A stretch of DNA of 14,115 nucleotides, from positions 1 to 14,115 of the forward strand of contig WVZH01000209.1 of the NCBI GenBank assembly GCA_011772595.1, in the 5' to 3' direction. The translations under genes and the position numbers were made by a program. Positions 1 through 6,712 of the stretch are shown one piece after another; position 1 is the stretch's first letter; the number at the start of each line of letters is the position of its first letter. This DNA is from Anaerolineales bacterium (GTDB lineage Bacteria; Chloroflexota; Anaerolineae; Anaerolineales; E44-bin32). The notes beneath the pieces were generated by a model. It did not search any database, was not told the origin of the DNA, and saw only the letters and a list, made by a program, of their open reading frames with translations.

Positions 1-330
1 GGCCAAGACCAGGTGACGGGTCTCCCACGACCTATCACGCTCTCCACTGGTGAGGTTGTGGAAGCGATTCGTGAGACACTGCAATTACAGATTAGCGCAA
101 TCCGAAACGTTCTCGAGCGGACGCCTCCCGAATTGGCTTCGGATGTTATCGATCGTGGCATGGTCGTTTGTGGAGGAAGTGCACTACTTCGCGGGATGGA
201 TAAATGGCTCACGAGGGAGACCGGTGTGCCTGCCTATCTAGCTGAAGAGCCAGTTGCGAGCATCGCCAAAGGTGCTGCGCGCGCACTGGGCATGCTGGAT
301 AGATTGAGGCGCACGCTACCCCAGGCTTGA
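1..330 (+). CDS. mreB: Rod shape-determining protein MreB, C-terminal end (5' truncated by window)
   Basis: The reading frame is open from base 1 to a TGA at 328-330, giving the last 109 residues of an actin-like protein; the start lies outside the window. Recognisable MreB C-terminal features are the stretch VTGLPRPITLSTGEV, then TPPELASDVIDRG followed by the nucleotide-site loop GGSALLRGMDKWL and ETGVPAYLAEEPVASIAKGAA. In the family this loop contacts ATP and Gly-rich residues close the cleft. MreB polymerises under the inner membrane and directs lateral cell-wall synthesis, so the cell may be rod-shaped or filamentous, though some Chloroflexota keep mreB regardless of shape. A strong terminator follows 38 nt downstream. 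A GTG at 13 could be read as a start but homology continues upstream of it, so this is a fragment, not a short gene. Confidence 0.92.
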   Translation, partial: GQDQVTGLPRPITLSTGEVVEAIRETLQLQISAIRNVLERTPPELASDVIDRGMVVCGGSALLRGMDKWLTRETGVPAYLAEEPVASIAKGAARALGMLDRLRRTLPQA

Positions 331-367
331 GCATCCATCTGCATCTTTTTTGTTAATAATCGAATTT

Positions 368-405
368 AACCACCAGCTCGCCATTCGGCGAGCTGGTGGT
401 TTTTT
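368..405 (+). terminator. Rho-independent terminator after mreB, between convergent mreB and rex
   Basis: A perfect 15-bp stem (368-382 paired with 387-401, arms around ACCAGCTCGCC and GGCGAGCTGGT) encloses a 4-nt loop ATTC and runs into a T tract (400-405). It is the strongest hairpin I found in the window. The minus-strand exit side is AT-rich but lacks a clean T run, so it may also stop rex transcription less efficiently. Confidence 0.93.
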
Positions 406-434
406 ACAATTCTTGCTCCGAACTATCGCAAGTT

Positions 435-1055
435 TCAAGGTAAGTAATACGTCATATGTTGTAAGTGTAGAACGGGATCAATGTATTGAACTTTTACGTT
501 GTCTGGCACGGTGATCGATGTGGGTGCGTAGCATAAGATGGCTTGGATGCCGGCCTCTACCAATTGATCGGCAACCGATTGTGCATTGATGGCGGGAACA
601 GACAGCATCGCCACGCGAATCTGCTTTCGGCGAATGGTCTGCACCATGTCATCTGCGCCGTGGATGATGAAAGGACCTATTTGCTTTCCTACCTTGCTGG
701 GATCGTTATCGAAAACGAGTTCGATCTTGAAGCCACGATCGAGAAAGCCTCCGTAGTGAGCGATCGCCCGGCCAAGGTCACCTACTCCTATTAGTGCGAC
801 CGCCCAAACTTGATCGACCTGTAAGATTCGCAGCAACTGCTCCGAGAGATAACGGATGTTGTATCCAGTACCCTGCTTACCGAATTCCCCAAATTGGGAC
901 AGATCCTTTCGGATTTGAGCAGAGGAGATGCCAAGACGTCCTCCGAGTTCTTGGGAGGAGGTGATCTCCTTCCCCTCGAGCGCCATTTCCGACAAGGCAC
1001 GTAGATACAAGGGCAGTCGTCCGACAACAATGTCTGGTACAGTGGATGCGGACAT
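435..1055 (-). CDS. rex: Redox-sensing transcriptional repressor Rex
   Basis: Encodes 206 residues, the usual Rex length. Rex is a homodimeric cytoplasmic repressor that senses the NADH/NAD+ ratio; NADH binding releases it from DNA upstream of fermentation and respiration genes. Residues about 12-78 form the winged helix, with the family signature SSAQIRKDLSQFGEFGKQGTGY around residues 44-65. A Rossmann fold follows, with dinucleotide motif G90-V-G92-D-L-G95, and the C-terminal domain-swap helix ends in HLQHMTYYLP. I chose ATG 1055 because GGAGG lies 5 nt before it and Rex proteins begin just ahead of the VVGRLPLYLR helix. An in-frame ATG at 1118 would add 21 residues without family similarity. 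Rex is divergent from obg and its probable promoter overlaps a palindrome and a partial Rex-like site, suggesting autoregulation (inference). Confidence 0.95.
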   Translation of the reverse strand: MSASTVPDIVVGRLPLYLRALSEMALEGKEITSSQELGGRLGISSAQIRKDLSQFGEFGKQGTGYNIRYLSEQLLRILQVDQVWAVALIGVGDLGRAIAHYGGFLDRGFKIELVFDNDPSKVGKQIGPFIIHGADDMVQTIRRKQIRVAMLSVPAINAQSVADQLVEAGIQAILCYAPTSITVPDNVKVQYIDPVLHLQHMTYYLP

Positions 1056-1089
1056 GCCTCCCTCCGTTGAGTCTCTTTGCGCTGCGCCA

Positions 1090-1118
1090 ACTCTATCACA
1101 AGACCCACCCAGGTGCAA
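1090..1118 (-). promoter_or_regulatory. Candidate rex promoter
   Basis: On the minus strand TTGCAC (1118-1113) is followed by a 17-nt spacer and TAGAGT (1095-1090), preceded by TG at the extended -10 position. The -35 match is only 3 of 6 and the -10 4 of 6, so the extended -10 carries most of the support. The -35 lies in one arm of the 1113-1126 palindrome. Transcription would begin about 25-30 nt before the rex start codon. Confidence 0.45.
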
Positions 1119-1126
1119 TCTTGCAC
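1113..1126. promoter_or_regulatory. Palindromic candidate operator in the rex/obg intergenic region
   Basis: GTGCAA-TC-TTGCAC is a perfect 6-bp inverted repeat with a 2-nt centre. It overlaps the proposed rex -35 and sits just upstream of the obg promoter, so a bound protein could affect both genes. It is not the canonical Rex operator (TTGTGAA-N4-TTCACAA). A partial match to that operator lies 12 nt away at 1084-1101, with one good half (ATCACAA, 6 of 7) and one poor half (3 of 7). Confidence 0.4.
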
Positions 1127-1130
1127 TGGG

Positions 1131-1158
1131 TTTTGGGATTTTCGCTGCAAGGTATAAT
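1131..1158 (+). promoter_or_regulatory. Candidate obg-nadD promoter
   Basis: A consensus -10 hexamer TATAAT lies at 1153-1158. The -35 is poor (TTTTGG at 1131-1136, spacer 16). Start of transcription would be near 1165, leaving a leader of about 35 nt before the obg ATG. Confidence 0.55.
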
Positions 1159-1200
1159 CAGAGGCAGGATCGAACAAGGGCGCACGACGTATGGTGTGAT

Positions 1201-2466
1201 ATGTTTTTCGATGAGGCTAAAATCTTTGTCGCTTCAGGTCGCGGTGGGGCAGGAATCGTTCATTTTCGACGTGAGAAATACGTCTCTCGTGGTGGACCTG
1301 ATGGAGGCGACGGCGGAAAGGGGGGCGACGTCATCCTGGAGGTCGATGCGAAGTTAAACACGCTTTCCCCATTTCGCCGACGGATCCACTTCCGGGCAGG
1401 CGAAGGCGGTCGTGGAGGTGGGAACAATAAAACCGGCCGAAATGGGAAGGACGTCATCATCGCCGTTCCACCTGGAACGGTAGTCCGCGAGGATGAGACT
1501 GGCGGATTGTTGGGAGATCTCGTACATCCGGGTCAGCGGCTGGTCGTGTGTCAAGGTGGTAGAGGGGGGCGCGGGAATGCCCGTTTTGTTTCCGCGCAGA
1601 ATCAGGCACCGCGCATGGCTGAAAAAGGAGCTCCTGGGGAGGAACGTTGGCTACAACTAGAATTGCGGCTTATCGCCGATGTGGGCATCATCGGTGTGCC
1701 CAATGCAGGGAAATCTACCCTGCTTGCGGCCGTTACGAACGCACGTCCAAAAATCGCATCATACCCTTTCACAACGTTACAGCCAAACCTGGGGGTGGCG
1801 GAATTGGACATCGATACCGTGCTAGTTCTTGCCGATATTCCTGGGTTGATCGAAGGGGCTCATGAGGGAGTGGGGTTAGGGTCCACTTTCCTGCGTCACA
1901 TCCAGCGAACGAAGGTGCTCATTCATTTAATCGATGGGCTATCCGCGGACCCACTCGCGGATTTCTCGCAGATCAACGCGGAGCTTGCACTGTTTGACGA
2001 GGCTCTGACGACCAAACCGCAGGTGATCGCCATTAATAAGCTTGATCTTCCTGAGGTGGAAGCGCGCTGGCCAGCTCTGGAGGCGCAATTCCGCGATCGT
2101 GGCCATCAAGTCTTTCCAATCTCCGCGCTCGCCAAGCGAGGGCTGCGCGAACTGTTGTATCAGACGAATCAACTACTCGAGCAGGTTGAGGTGGAAACCG
2201 TAACCGTCCAGGAATTGCCACTCTATCGGCCAGAGTCTGATGCGACCGAATTCGAAATCGTAAGAGAGGGAGACGAAAGTTGGCGTGTGAAGGGCAAAGC
2301 CGTGGAGCGCGCTGCAGAGATGACTTATTGGGAGTACGATGAAGCGGTGCGGCGTTTCCAACAGTTGCTCGAGCGGCTTGGTGTTGAAAAGGCCTTACGT
2401 GAGGCTGGTGCTCGGAATGGGGATACCGTGCATATCGGGGAGTATGAGTTGGAATGGCAGGATTAA
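1201..2466 (+). CDS. obg: GTPase Obg/CgtA with C-terminal OCT domain
   Basis: Encodes 421 residues. Obg is an essential ribosome-associated GTPase involved in large-subunit maturation and stress response. The glycine-rich Obg fold occupies about residues 1-160 (MFFDEAKIFV... with GGDGGKGGDV and many GG turns). The G domain shows G1 G165-VPNAGKST, G3 D212-I-P-G, G4 N279-K-L-D and G5 S308-A-L. The last ~85 residues match the OCT domain, which many Gram-positive-type and Chloroflexota Obg proteins carry and proteobacterial ones lack. I chose ATG 1201 because family members start MFFDEAK; the open frame extends upstream to 928 only as a non-homologous shadow over rex. There is no good Shine-Dalgarno sequence close to this ATG. 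nadD begins inside its last codons, so the two are cotranscribed. Confidence 0.97.
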   Translation: MFFDEAKIFVASGRGGAGIVHFRREKYVSRGGPDGGDGGKGGDVILEVDAKLNTLSPFRRRIHFRAGEGGRGGGNNKTGRNGKDVIIAVPPGTVVREDETGGLLGDLVHPGQRLVVCQGGRGGRGNARFVSAQNQAPRMAEKGAPGEERWLQLELRLIADVGIIGVPNAGKSTLLAAVTNARPKIASYPFTTLQPNLGVAELDIDTVLVLADIPGLIEGAHEGVGLGSTFLRHIQRTKVLIHLIDGLSADPLADFSQINAELALFDEALTTKPQVIAINKLDLPEVEARWPALEAQFRDRGHQVFPISALAKRGLRELLYQTNQLLEQVEVETVTVQELPLYRPESDATEFEIVREGDESWRVKGKAVERAAEMTYWEYDEAVRRFQQLLERLGVEKALREAGARNGDTVHIGEYELEWQD

Positions 2467-3068
2467 TCGGCGTTTTCGGTGGGACCTTTGATCCGCCGCA
2501 TTTGGGACACGCCATTTTGGCGGATTGTGGGCGCGGTGCTTTAGGATTGGATCGCGTGCTCTGGGTCCTAACACCAGAACCGCCTCATAAACCCGATTGG
2601 CCGATAACGCCTGTGGAACATCGCCTGGCAATGGTTATGGTCGTGATTGAGAACGACATGGGCTTCGAACTCTCGCGCGTGGACCTTGACCGGCCCGCGC
2701 CACACTATTCTCATGGGACCATGGAGATACTCCGGACTCAATACCCACAGGCGCAGTTGGTTTATCTGATGGGATCGGATTCATTGAAAGACCTCAATAA
2801 GTGGAACCAACCGGAACGATTTGTCCGTCTTTGCGATGCGCTTGGTGTGATGCAAAGAACAGGTGCCAGCTCCGATGTAGATCAACTTGAATCCGAAATT
2901 CCCGGGATCAAAAAAAAGCTCCGTTTCTTCGAAGCTCCCTTCATCGATATTTCGGGAAGAGACATCCGCCAACGCGTTCGCGAGGGTGCACCCTATCGAT
3001 ACCTGGTAACGGATGCGGTAGCGAAAATTATCAAGGAGCGTGAACTCTACCGAGTGCCGCCCATGTAG
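2454..3068 (+). CDS. nadD: Nicotinate-nucleotide adenylyltransferase NadD
   Basis: Encodes 204 residues, typical for NadD. It joins ATP and nicotinate mononucleotide to form deamido-NAD+, a required step in NAD synthesis in the cytoplasm. The nucleotidyltransferase motif GGTFDPPHLGH is at residues 9-19, GSDSLKDLNKW follows in the middle, and the C-terminal signature reads S167-G-R-D-I-R172 where most homologues have an SSTxIR form. The gene overlaps the end of obg by 13 nt; a GGGGAG at 2437-2442 inside obg can serve as its ribosome binding site, so translation is likely coupled. The obg-nadD pair is a common bacterial arrangement. It converges on the sulfurtransferase gene with 63 nt between stops and no clear terminator there. 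Its presence beside rex is notable because Rex reads the NAD pool, but that link is only contextual. Confidence 0.95.
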   Translation: MAGLIGVFGGTFDPPHLGHAILADCGRGALGLDRVLWVLTPEPPHKPDWPITPVEHRLAMVMVVIENDMGFELSRVDLDRPAPHYSHGTMEILRTQYPQAQLVYLMGSDSLKDLNKWNQPERFVRLCDALGVMQRTGASSDVDQLESEIPGIKKKLRFFEAPFIDISGRDIRQRVREGAPYRYLVTDAVAKIIKERELYRVPPM

Positions 3069-3131
3069 GCGGGTGGGATCTGGTGAGGAGAAGCCCTCAA
3101 TTACCCTCCGAAAATGAGTGCCAGGATCCAA

Positions 3132-3986
3132 TCAGGGTTCAGACCCGTTTGTGACAGGGAGAGCAGGATCAGCACACCATGCTGACCAGGATCCGGGGTA
3201 AAGACGTGCACCTTCAAATCCCAAGTGTGTCGTGACGAGCACATTAAGGCAGGCGGTCACACCGGATCCGCAATAAAAGACAACCGAATTCGGGTCGTTG
3301 CCCGAGATGAGGGTTTCGAATTCGGCGCGTAAACGTGCTTGGGGGAGTAAGTTCCCCTCTTCATCTAGATTGGCACCCCAAAAGTGGTTTAAAGCACCAG
3401 GTATGTGCCCTGCAATCGGATCGTACGGTTCCTCCTCACCCCGATATCTCTCTGGGGCACGAGAATCGATAAGGCGCAACTCCTTTGAACCAAGGTTCAC
3501 GAGTAGATCCTTGGCGGCGATACGCATCTCTGCCCGAACTTCAGGACGGAACTTTTTCGGGGATCGACTCTCAAATCCACTGCGCAGGGGATAACCAACT
3601 CGCTCCCATGCCGGTAAGCCTCCTTCAAGTACTGCCACAGCATCATGTCCCAAGTAGCGTAAGGACCACCATAATCGTGCGGCGAATCCGCCTCCTCTGG
3701 CATCGTAGGCGATCACTTGGACACTTTCATCAATACCCCAATGCCCGAATAGATTTGTCATCTCCTCGATAGAAGGCAACGGATGTCGTCCGTTTGTGCC
3801 GTCCGGAGTGGTTGAAAGATCGCGCTCGAGATGAGCGTAGATTGCGCCCGGGATGTGGGCTTCGAGATAAGCATTCTCTGCGATCGAGTCATCTGTGAGG
3901 TCGAAACGGCAATCGACGATCGCCCAGGAGAGATCGTCGAGATGGCGAAATAGCGTTTCGACGTCGATAAACGTTGAGTGGGTCAT
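3132..3986 (-). CDS. sseA: Tandem-rhodanese sulfurtransferase, 3-mercaptopyruvate sulfurtransferase type
   Basis: Encodes 284 residues with two rhodanese domains (about 1-140 and 155-284). The N-terminal domain has no catalytic cysteine (VIAYDARGGGFAARLWW), as in the family. The C-terminal domain has the active loop C239-GSGVTA, the form typical of 3-mercaptopyruvate sulfurtransferases, where thiosulfate sulfurtransferases usually carry charged residues (CRKGVT). The protein ends with the conserved PGSWSAW. It would move sulfane sulfur from 3-mercaptopyruvate to a thiophilic acceptor in the cytoplasm. I chose ATG 3986 because it overlaps the stop of the upstream zinc-ribbon gene in an ATGA and homologues start here; the frame open to 4097 lacks similarity. 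It is the last gene of the EamA-zinc-ribbon-sulfurtransferase operon. Substrate preference is inferred from the loop only. Confidence 0.88.
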   Translation of the reverse strand: MTHSTFIDVETLFRHLDDLSWAIVDCRFDLTDDSIAENAYLEAHIPGAIYAHLERDLSTTPDGTNGRHPLPSIEEMTNLFGHWGIDESVQVIAYDARGGGFAARLWWSLRYLGHDAVAVLEGGLPAWERVGYPLRSGFESRSPKKFRPEVRAEMRIAAKDLLVNLGSKELRLIDSRAPERYRGEEEPYDPIAGHIPGALNHFWGANLDEEGNLLPQARLRAEFETLISGNDPNSVVFYCGSGVTACLNVLVTTHLGFEGARLYPGSWSAWCADPALPVTNGSEP

Positions 3987-4207
3987 GTCTCGCTTGTTTC
4001 TTCGGGCTCCTCTTCTTCCAATGCAACAAAATCTCTGGGAGCAGCGCGCTGCAGCTGTTCCAGGGATATCGGTGTGTTTCGACGACATCGAGGACATCGT
4101 GCGTCGTAGTGGGTGCCCTCGCTCTCCTCGAGTGCCTGCAAGGCGAATGCGATCTCCTCCTTTTTAATTGCGTAACTCCAGTTGCATCGAAAACAACGGA
4201 TCTGCAT
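3983..4207 (-). CDS. Small zinc-ribbon protein of unknown function
   Basis: Encodes 74 residues. Two C-x-x-C knuckles (C5-FR-C8 and C38-PR-C41) make a four-cysteine zinc ribbon, separated by a helix of about 25 residues rich in A and E; the C-terminal ~20 residues are strongly acidic. A GGAGG lies 5 nt before ATG 4207. The stop overlaps the start of the sulfurtransferase gene in ATGA, so the two are translationally coupled. It lies 20 nt downstream of the EamA gene. Its role is not known; ribbon proteins this small may bind nucleic acid or a partner protein, or store zinc. The acidic tail makes a nucleic-acid role less obvious. Strong ribosome binding site, codon phase and tight packing make it a real gene. 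Confidence 0.85.
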   Translation of the reverse strand: MQIRCFRCNWSYAIKKEEIAFALQALEESEGTHYDARCPRCRRNTPISLEQLQRAAPRDFVALEEEEPEETSET

Positions 4208-4227
4208 GTTTACCTCCCACTACGATT

Positions 4228-5226
4228 CTACTCGCTAATTGTTGCTTGTGGGGAGATGTGGTTTTGCGTGGAGCGCCGCCAAGTAGCGATTCCTATGCCG
4301 ACTAAGATCAGCAATGCACCGCCGATTCGCAACATAGGGGGTGATTCATCCAATAGCCAATAGGCCCACAGGGTCGAGGCAACGGTCTCTCCCAGAAGTG
4401 CTATAGAGACCAATGCGGCGGACAGATAGCGTAGAACCCAATTGTAGGTTGAATGAGCAATAAGTTGAGGTACGAGCGCTAGCAGAAAGAACCATACGAA
4501 AGTCATGGGTGCATAACCAGTGAGCGGCGTTTTTGTGACCAACGCAGTAAAGATCAGCCACAACGCCGCTGCACCGTAAACGAGGAATATGTACGGCAAT
4601 AGATCGAGCCTGGATCGAAGTCGCCGACCGATTAAAAGATACAAGGCACCTCCAACTGCTCCGCCCAGTGCGAGAAGGTCTCCTTGCAGTGCCTTTCCTT
4701 GGAAGAACGTAGAGAGTGGTGGGCAACTTAATCCTGCCTCCCATACACAGGCGTCGCTCAAGGCGATGATTATGCTTCCCGTGAAAGAGATGACGATGCC
4801 AATCACGAGATTGCGCCCGATCGACTCCTTGAGGATGAGGGGGGACAGCAGGGCCACAAAAAGGGGTGAGGTTTGCACGATGGTAACCGAGCTCACGACG
4901 GATGTGAATTCAAGTGAAGCAATCCACAAAGCGAAATGCATGCCCAGGATTGAGCCCGAGAAAATCGCCAAAAGGATTGCGTCCCGAGGAAGATCTCGGA
5001 ACGCTCGCCGGTGTCGGGTTAATATGAAAGGTGAAAGCAGGAGCGTTGCGAGTCCCAGTCGATATGCGGCAATGGCTATTGAGGGTGCATCTTGCTGCGC
5101 GAAACGTATGAATATCGAGGAGGTAGAAGCGGCGAGAACACCGATCAACAATCCAAGTTTCGGTGATGGTGAAAACCGAGTGCTTTCACTGTCGGCAGTG
5201 TTTTTTGAAAACTTGGACACATTCAC
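4228..5226 (-). CDS. EamA/DMT-family transporter, ten predicted membrane helices
   Basis: Encodes up to 332 residues. It has the two-repeat architecture of the drug/metabolite transporter superfamily: each half has about five hydrophobic segments. The first repeat begins LGLLIGVLAASTSSIFIRFA (about 24-43) and includes the typical ALWIASLEFTSVVSSVTIVQ and PLFVALLSPLILKE region. The second begins near residue 183 (GDLLALGGAVGGALYLLIGR) and contains LLGETVASTLWAYWLLDE. EamA proteins export amino acids or other metabolites, or import them; the substrate cannot be read from sequence. The insert between repeats (about 158-180, with two cysteines) is longer than usual. The start is uncertain: the frame opens at GTG 5226 without a Shine-Dalgarno sequence, and a GTG two codons on is equally possible. 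First gene of a minus-strand operon with the zinc-ribbon and sulfurtransferase genes. Confidence 0.88.
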   Translation of the reverse strand: MNVSKFSKNTADSESTRFSPSPKLGLLIGVLAASTSSIFIRFAQQDAPSIAIAAYRLGLATLLLSPFILTRHRRAFRDLPRDAILLAIFSGSILGMHFALWIASLEFTSVVSSVTIVQTSPLFVALLSPLILKESIGRNLVIGIVISFTGSIIIALSDACVWEAGLSCPPLSTFFQGKALQGDLLALGGAVGGALYLLIGRRLRSRLDLLPYIFLVYGAAALWLIFTALVTKTPLTGYAPMTFVWFFLLALVPQLIAHSTYNWVLRYLSAALVSIALLGETVASTLWAYWLLDESPPMLRIGGALLILVGIGIATWRRSTQNHISPQATISE

Positions 5227-5277
5227 AGAAACAACCCGAGATTTGTGTTGTATGCCCGCCAGTCTGGGAAAAGTGGA

Positions 5278-5306
5278 TTTGTATCGGAGAGAATCTGCAA
5301 TCGCAA
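5278..5306 (-). promoter_or_regulatory. Candidate promoter of the EamA operon
   Basis: On the minus strand TTGCGA (5306-5301) precedes TACAAA (5283-5278) with a 17-nt spacer, each matching the sigma70 consensus at 4 of 6 positions. Start of transcription would be near 5271, leaving a leader of about 45 nt before GTG 5226. Confidence 0.45.
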
Positions 5307-5314
5307 AACCAAAG

Positions 5315-5338
5315 CCCCACGGCGATCCCCACGGTGAT
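5315..5338. repeat. Two tandem copies of a 12-bp unit
   Basis: CCCCACGGCGAT is followed directly by CCCCACGGTGAT, differing at one position. It lies between the divergent EamA and sod promoters. It may be only a chance or slippage duplication; no function is evident. Confidence 0.6.
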
Positions 5339-5375
5339 ACAATTTATAGGACACCCCTGTTGTTCAAGCCTGTTC

Positions 5376-5405
5376 TTGACAAAATTCGATTCGGGGGTCT
5401 ACAAT
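5376..5405 (+). promoter_or_regulatory. Promoter of the sod-ferredoxin operon
   Basis: A perfect -35 TTGACA (5376-5381) and a TACAAT -10 (5400-5405) are separated by 18 nt, the best sigma70-type promoter seen in the window. Transcription would start near 5412, giving an 88-nt leader before sodA. The -35 lies inside an imperfect dyad (TTGTTCAAG at 5360-5368 against CTTGACAA at 5375-5382), which may be an operator. Confidence 0.75.
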
Positions 5406-5500
5406 CGCCTTGACACGGGCGGACCATCATCCGTAGATCGTACTGGATTTGTCTGGCCCGGTCAATCCAACTACTTTCGCCAAAGGGAGGATACTGTACC

Positions 5501-6115
5501 ATGAGTTATCAGTTACCCGAATTGTCGTACGCCTACGACGCCTTAGAGCCTCACATTGATGCCCGAACGATGGAAATCCATCATTCCAAGCATCATTCTG
5601 GCTACGTCGCCAAAGCCAATGCCGCACTTGGGGAGTATGCGGATTTGCTCGGGAAGCCTGTCGAAGACTTGCTAGCCGATATGGACTCAGTCCCGGATGC
5701 TATTCGCACGGCGGTTCGCAACAACGGCGGCGGTCATGCCAACCACTCACTTTTTTGGAAGATCATGTCTCCTGATGGAGGCGGTGAGCCGACGGGAGAT
5801 CTAGCGAACGCGATAACCAAAGCCTTTGGGGATTTTGGAGCTTTCAAAGATCTGTTCTCAAGTACGGCAGCAGGTCGATTTGGAAGTGGATGGGGATGGT
5901 TGGTTCTGGATGGTGCAAGTGAACTGAAAGTGCTTTCTACGGCAAACCAGGATTCCCCATTAATGGACGGAATGAAACCCATTCTGGGAATCGATGTCTG
6001 GGAGCACGCATACTACCTGAAGTACCAGAATCGTCGACCTGACTATATCGTGGCTTGGTGGAACGTCGTTAACTGGGCGCACGTTGCTGAGCTTTTCGAG
6101 ACCTTCAAAGGGTAG
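5501..6115 (+). CDS. sodA: Superoxide dismutase, Mn/Fe family, Mn-type signature
   Basis: Encodes 204 residues, normal for the family. It converts superoxide to oxygen and hydrogen peroxide in the cytoplasm; no signal peptide is present. The four metal ligands are visible as H27 (MEIHHSKHH), H82 (HANHSLFW), D165 and H169 ([11 protein letters not shown]). Second-sphere residues include Y35 in the KHHSGY segment and Q150 in NQDSPLMDG; that C-terminal glutamine and the GGGHANHS segment favour Mn over Fe, though cambialistic use cannot be excluded. GGGAGG at 5485-5490 lies 10 nt before ATG 5501. It has a strong promoter and is followed after 54 nt by a ferredoxin gene with no terminator between them, so the two are probably one transcript. 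Confidence 0.96.
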   Translation: MSYQLPELSYAYDALEPHIDARTMEIHHSKHHSGYVAKANAALGEYADLLGKPVEDLLADMDSVPDAIRTAVRNNGGGHANHSLFWKIMSPDGGGEPTGDLANAITKAFGDFGAFKDLFSSTAAGRFGSGWGWLVLDGASELKVLSTANQDSPLMDGMKPILGIDVWEHAYYLKYQNRRPDYIVAWWNVVNWAHVAELFETFKG

Positions 6116-6169
6116 GTCTTCACAAGGTTTGATACACATTGTCCAAATACAATATTGGAGGATCGGAAC

Positions 6170-6583
6170 ATGACCCACATCATCACCAGTTTGTGCCTCC
6201 GTGATTCCGGATGCGTGGATGTTTGTCCGGTAGAGTGCATCGTGCCTGGAAAACCGGTTGACAAGTGGCCGTGGTACTACATCGATCCAGACACCTGTAT
6301 CGATTGTGGCGCTTGTATTCCGGAGTGCCCCTACGAGGCGATATTCGTCGAAGAAGAGACGCCTACAGATTTTACAGCCAGCGGTGGTGAGTATCAGAGC
6401 ATGCCGGCTGGTACAGAAGGCTTCGAGACCGTCTACGACGGCGAGAACCATCATGGGGAGCCTGTCCACCTCGAGCATACACGTGTCTTGGAAGCCGGTG
6501 AAGTCGTTGATCTCACTCCTAATATCCAACCAAACTACGACTACTTCACTGACGGCCCGGGATACGACGCACTAGAAGAGTAA
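6170..6583 (+). CDS. Dicluster ferredoxin with long acidic C-terminal extension
   Basis: Encodes 137 residues. The first ~60 residues are a bacterial two-cluster ferredoxin. Cluster II has C43-ID-C46-GA-C49 plus C23; cluster I has C9, C15, C19-P plus C53. In cluster I the C9-to-C15 spacing (five residues between) is shorter than in the Azotobacter-type seven-iron ferredoxins, and D12 could stand in for a fourth ligand, so a [3Fe-4S] or an Asp-ligated [4Fe-4S] cluster is possible. The segment VDKWPWYYIDPDT is aromatic. Residues about 60-137 are an acidic tail with no recognised domain, ending YDALEE. The protein is a low-potential electron carrier whose partner is unknown. I chose ATG 6170 with GGAGG 8 nt upstream; a TTG at 6155 is in frame but sits over that site. 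Located 54 nt behind sodA. Confidence 0.9.
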   Translation: MTHIITSLCLRDSGCVDVCPVECIVPGKPVDKWPWYYIDPDTCIDCGACIPECPYEAIFVEEETPTDFTASGGEYQSMPAGTEGFETVYDGENHHGEPVHLEHTRVLEAGEVVDLTPNIQPNYDYFTDGPGYDALEE

Positions 6584-6599
6584 GCTGCGCGCTTTCTCC

Positions 6600-6632
6600 A
6601 GGAGGGAGCCGAGAGGCTTCCTCTTTCTTTTT
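6600..6632 (+). terminator. Rho-independent terminator after ferredoxin
   Basis: GAGGGAGCC (6602-6610) pairs with GGCTTCCTC (6615-6623) around a GAGA loop, a 9-bp stem with one G-T pair, extendable by two pairs at the base. A T-rich tract with one C interruption follows (6624-6632). It separates the sod-ferredoxin unit from the lyase gene, though it may be leaky because no clear promoter was found for the lyase. Confidence 0.8.
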
Positions 6633-6712
6633 CTCATAGAGGAGTATTAGCATCGCAATTGAATGAATTGGGAATGGACAGCATTGGGCTAATGACTGTA
6701 AGAGGTGACCAC

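Noticed and set aside
928..1200. Upstream extension of obg in frame
   Set aside because: Family members begin at MFFDEAK (1201), and the extension overlaps rex and the intergenic promoter region.
2033..2515. Minus-strand open frame of 160 codons over the end of obg
   Set aside because: Pro/Arg/His-rich shadow of the conserved Obg OCT domain; no start signal.
3069..3131. Terminator between convergent nadD and sseA
   Set aside because: Only a long-range imperfect pairing (GGATCTGG with CCAGGATCC) was found, with a loop too large and no T tract.
3987..4097. N-terminal extension of the sulfurtransferase to 4097
   Set aside because: It overlaps the zinc-ribbon gene over 37 codons, has no rhodanese similarity, and ATG 3986 forms a typical ATGA coupling.
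4589..5413. Plus-strand open frame of 274 codons across the EamA gene
   Set aside because: It is antisense to a clear ten-helix transporter, its product is basic and low in hydrophobic order with no domain, and it has no ribosome binding site.
6124..6153. Separate promoter for the ferredoxin (TACAAT at 6148-6153) and an ATTGT/ACAAT inverted repeat
   Set aside because: No -35 at correct distance, and the start point would be in the ribosome binding site; the 5-bp inverted repeat is too short to support.
6668..6695. Promoter for the lyase gene (TTGGGA, 16 nt, TAATGA)
   Set aside because: Its start point would fall on the ribosome binding site of the lyase and both hexamers are poor.
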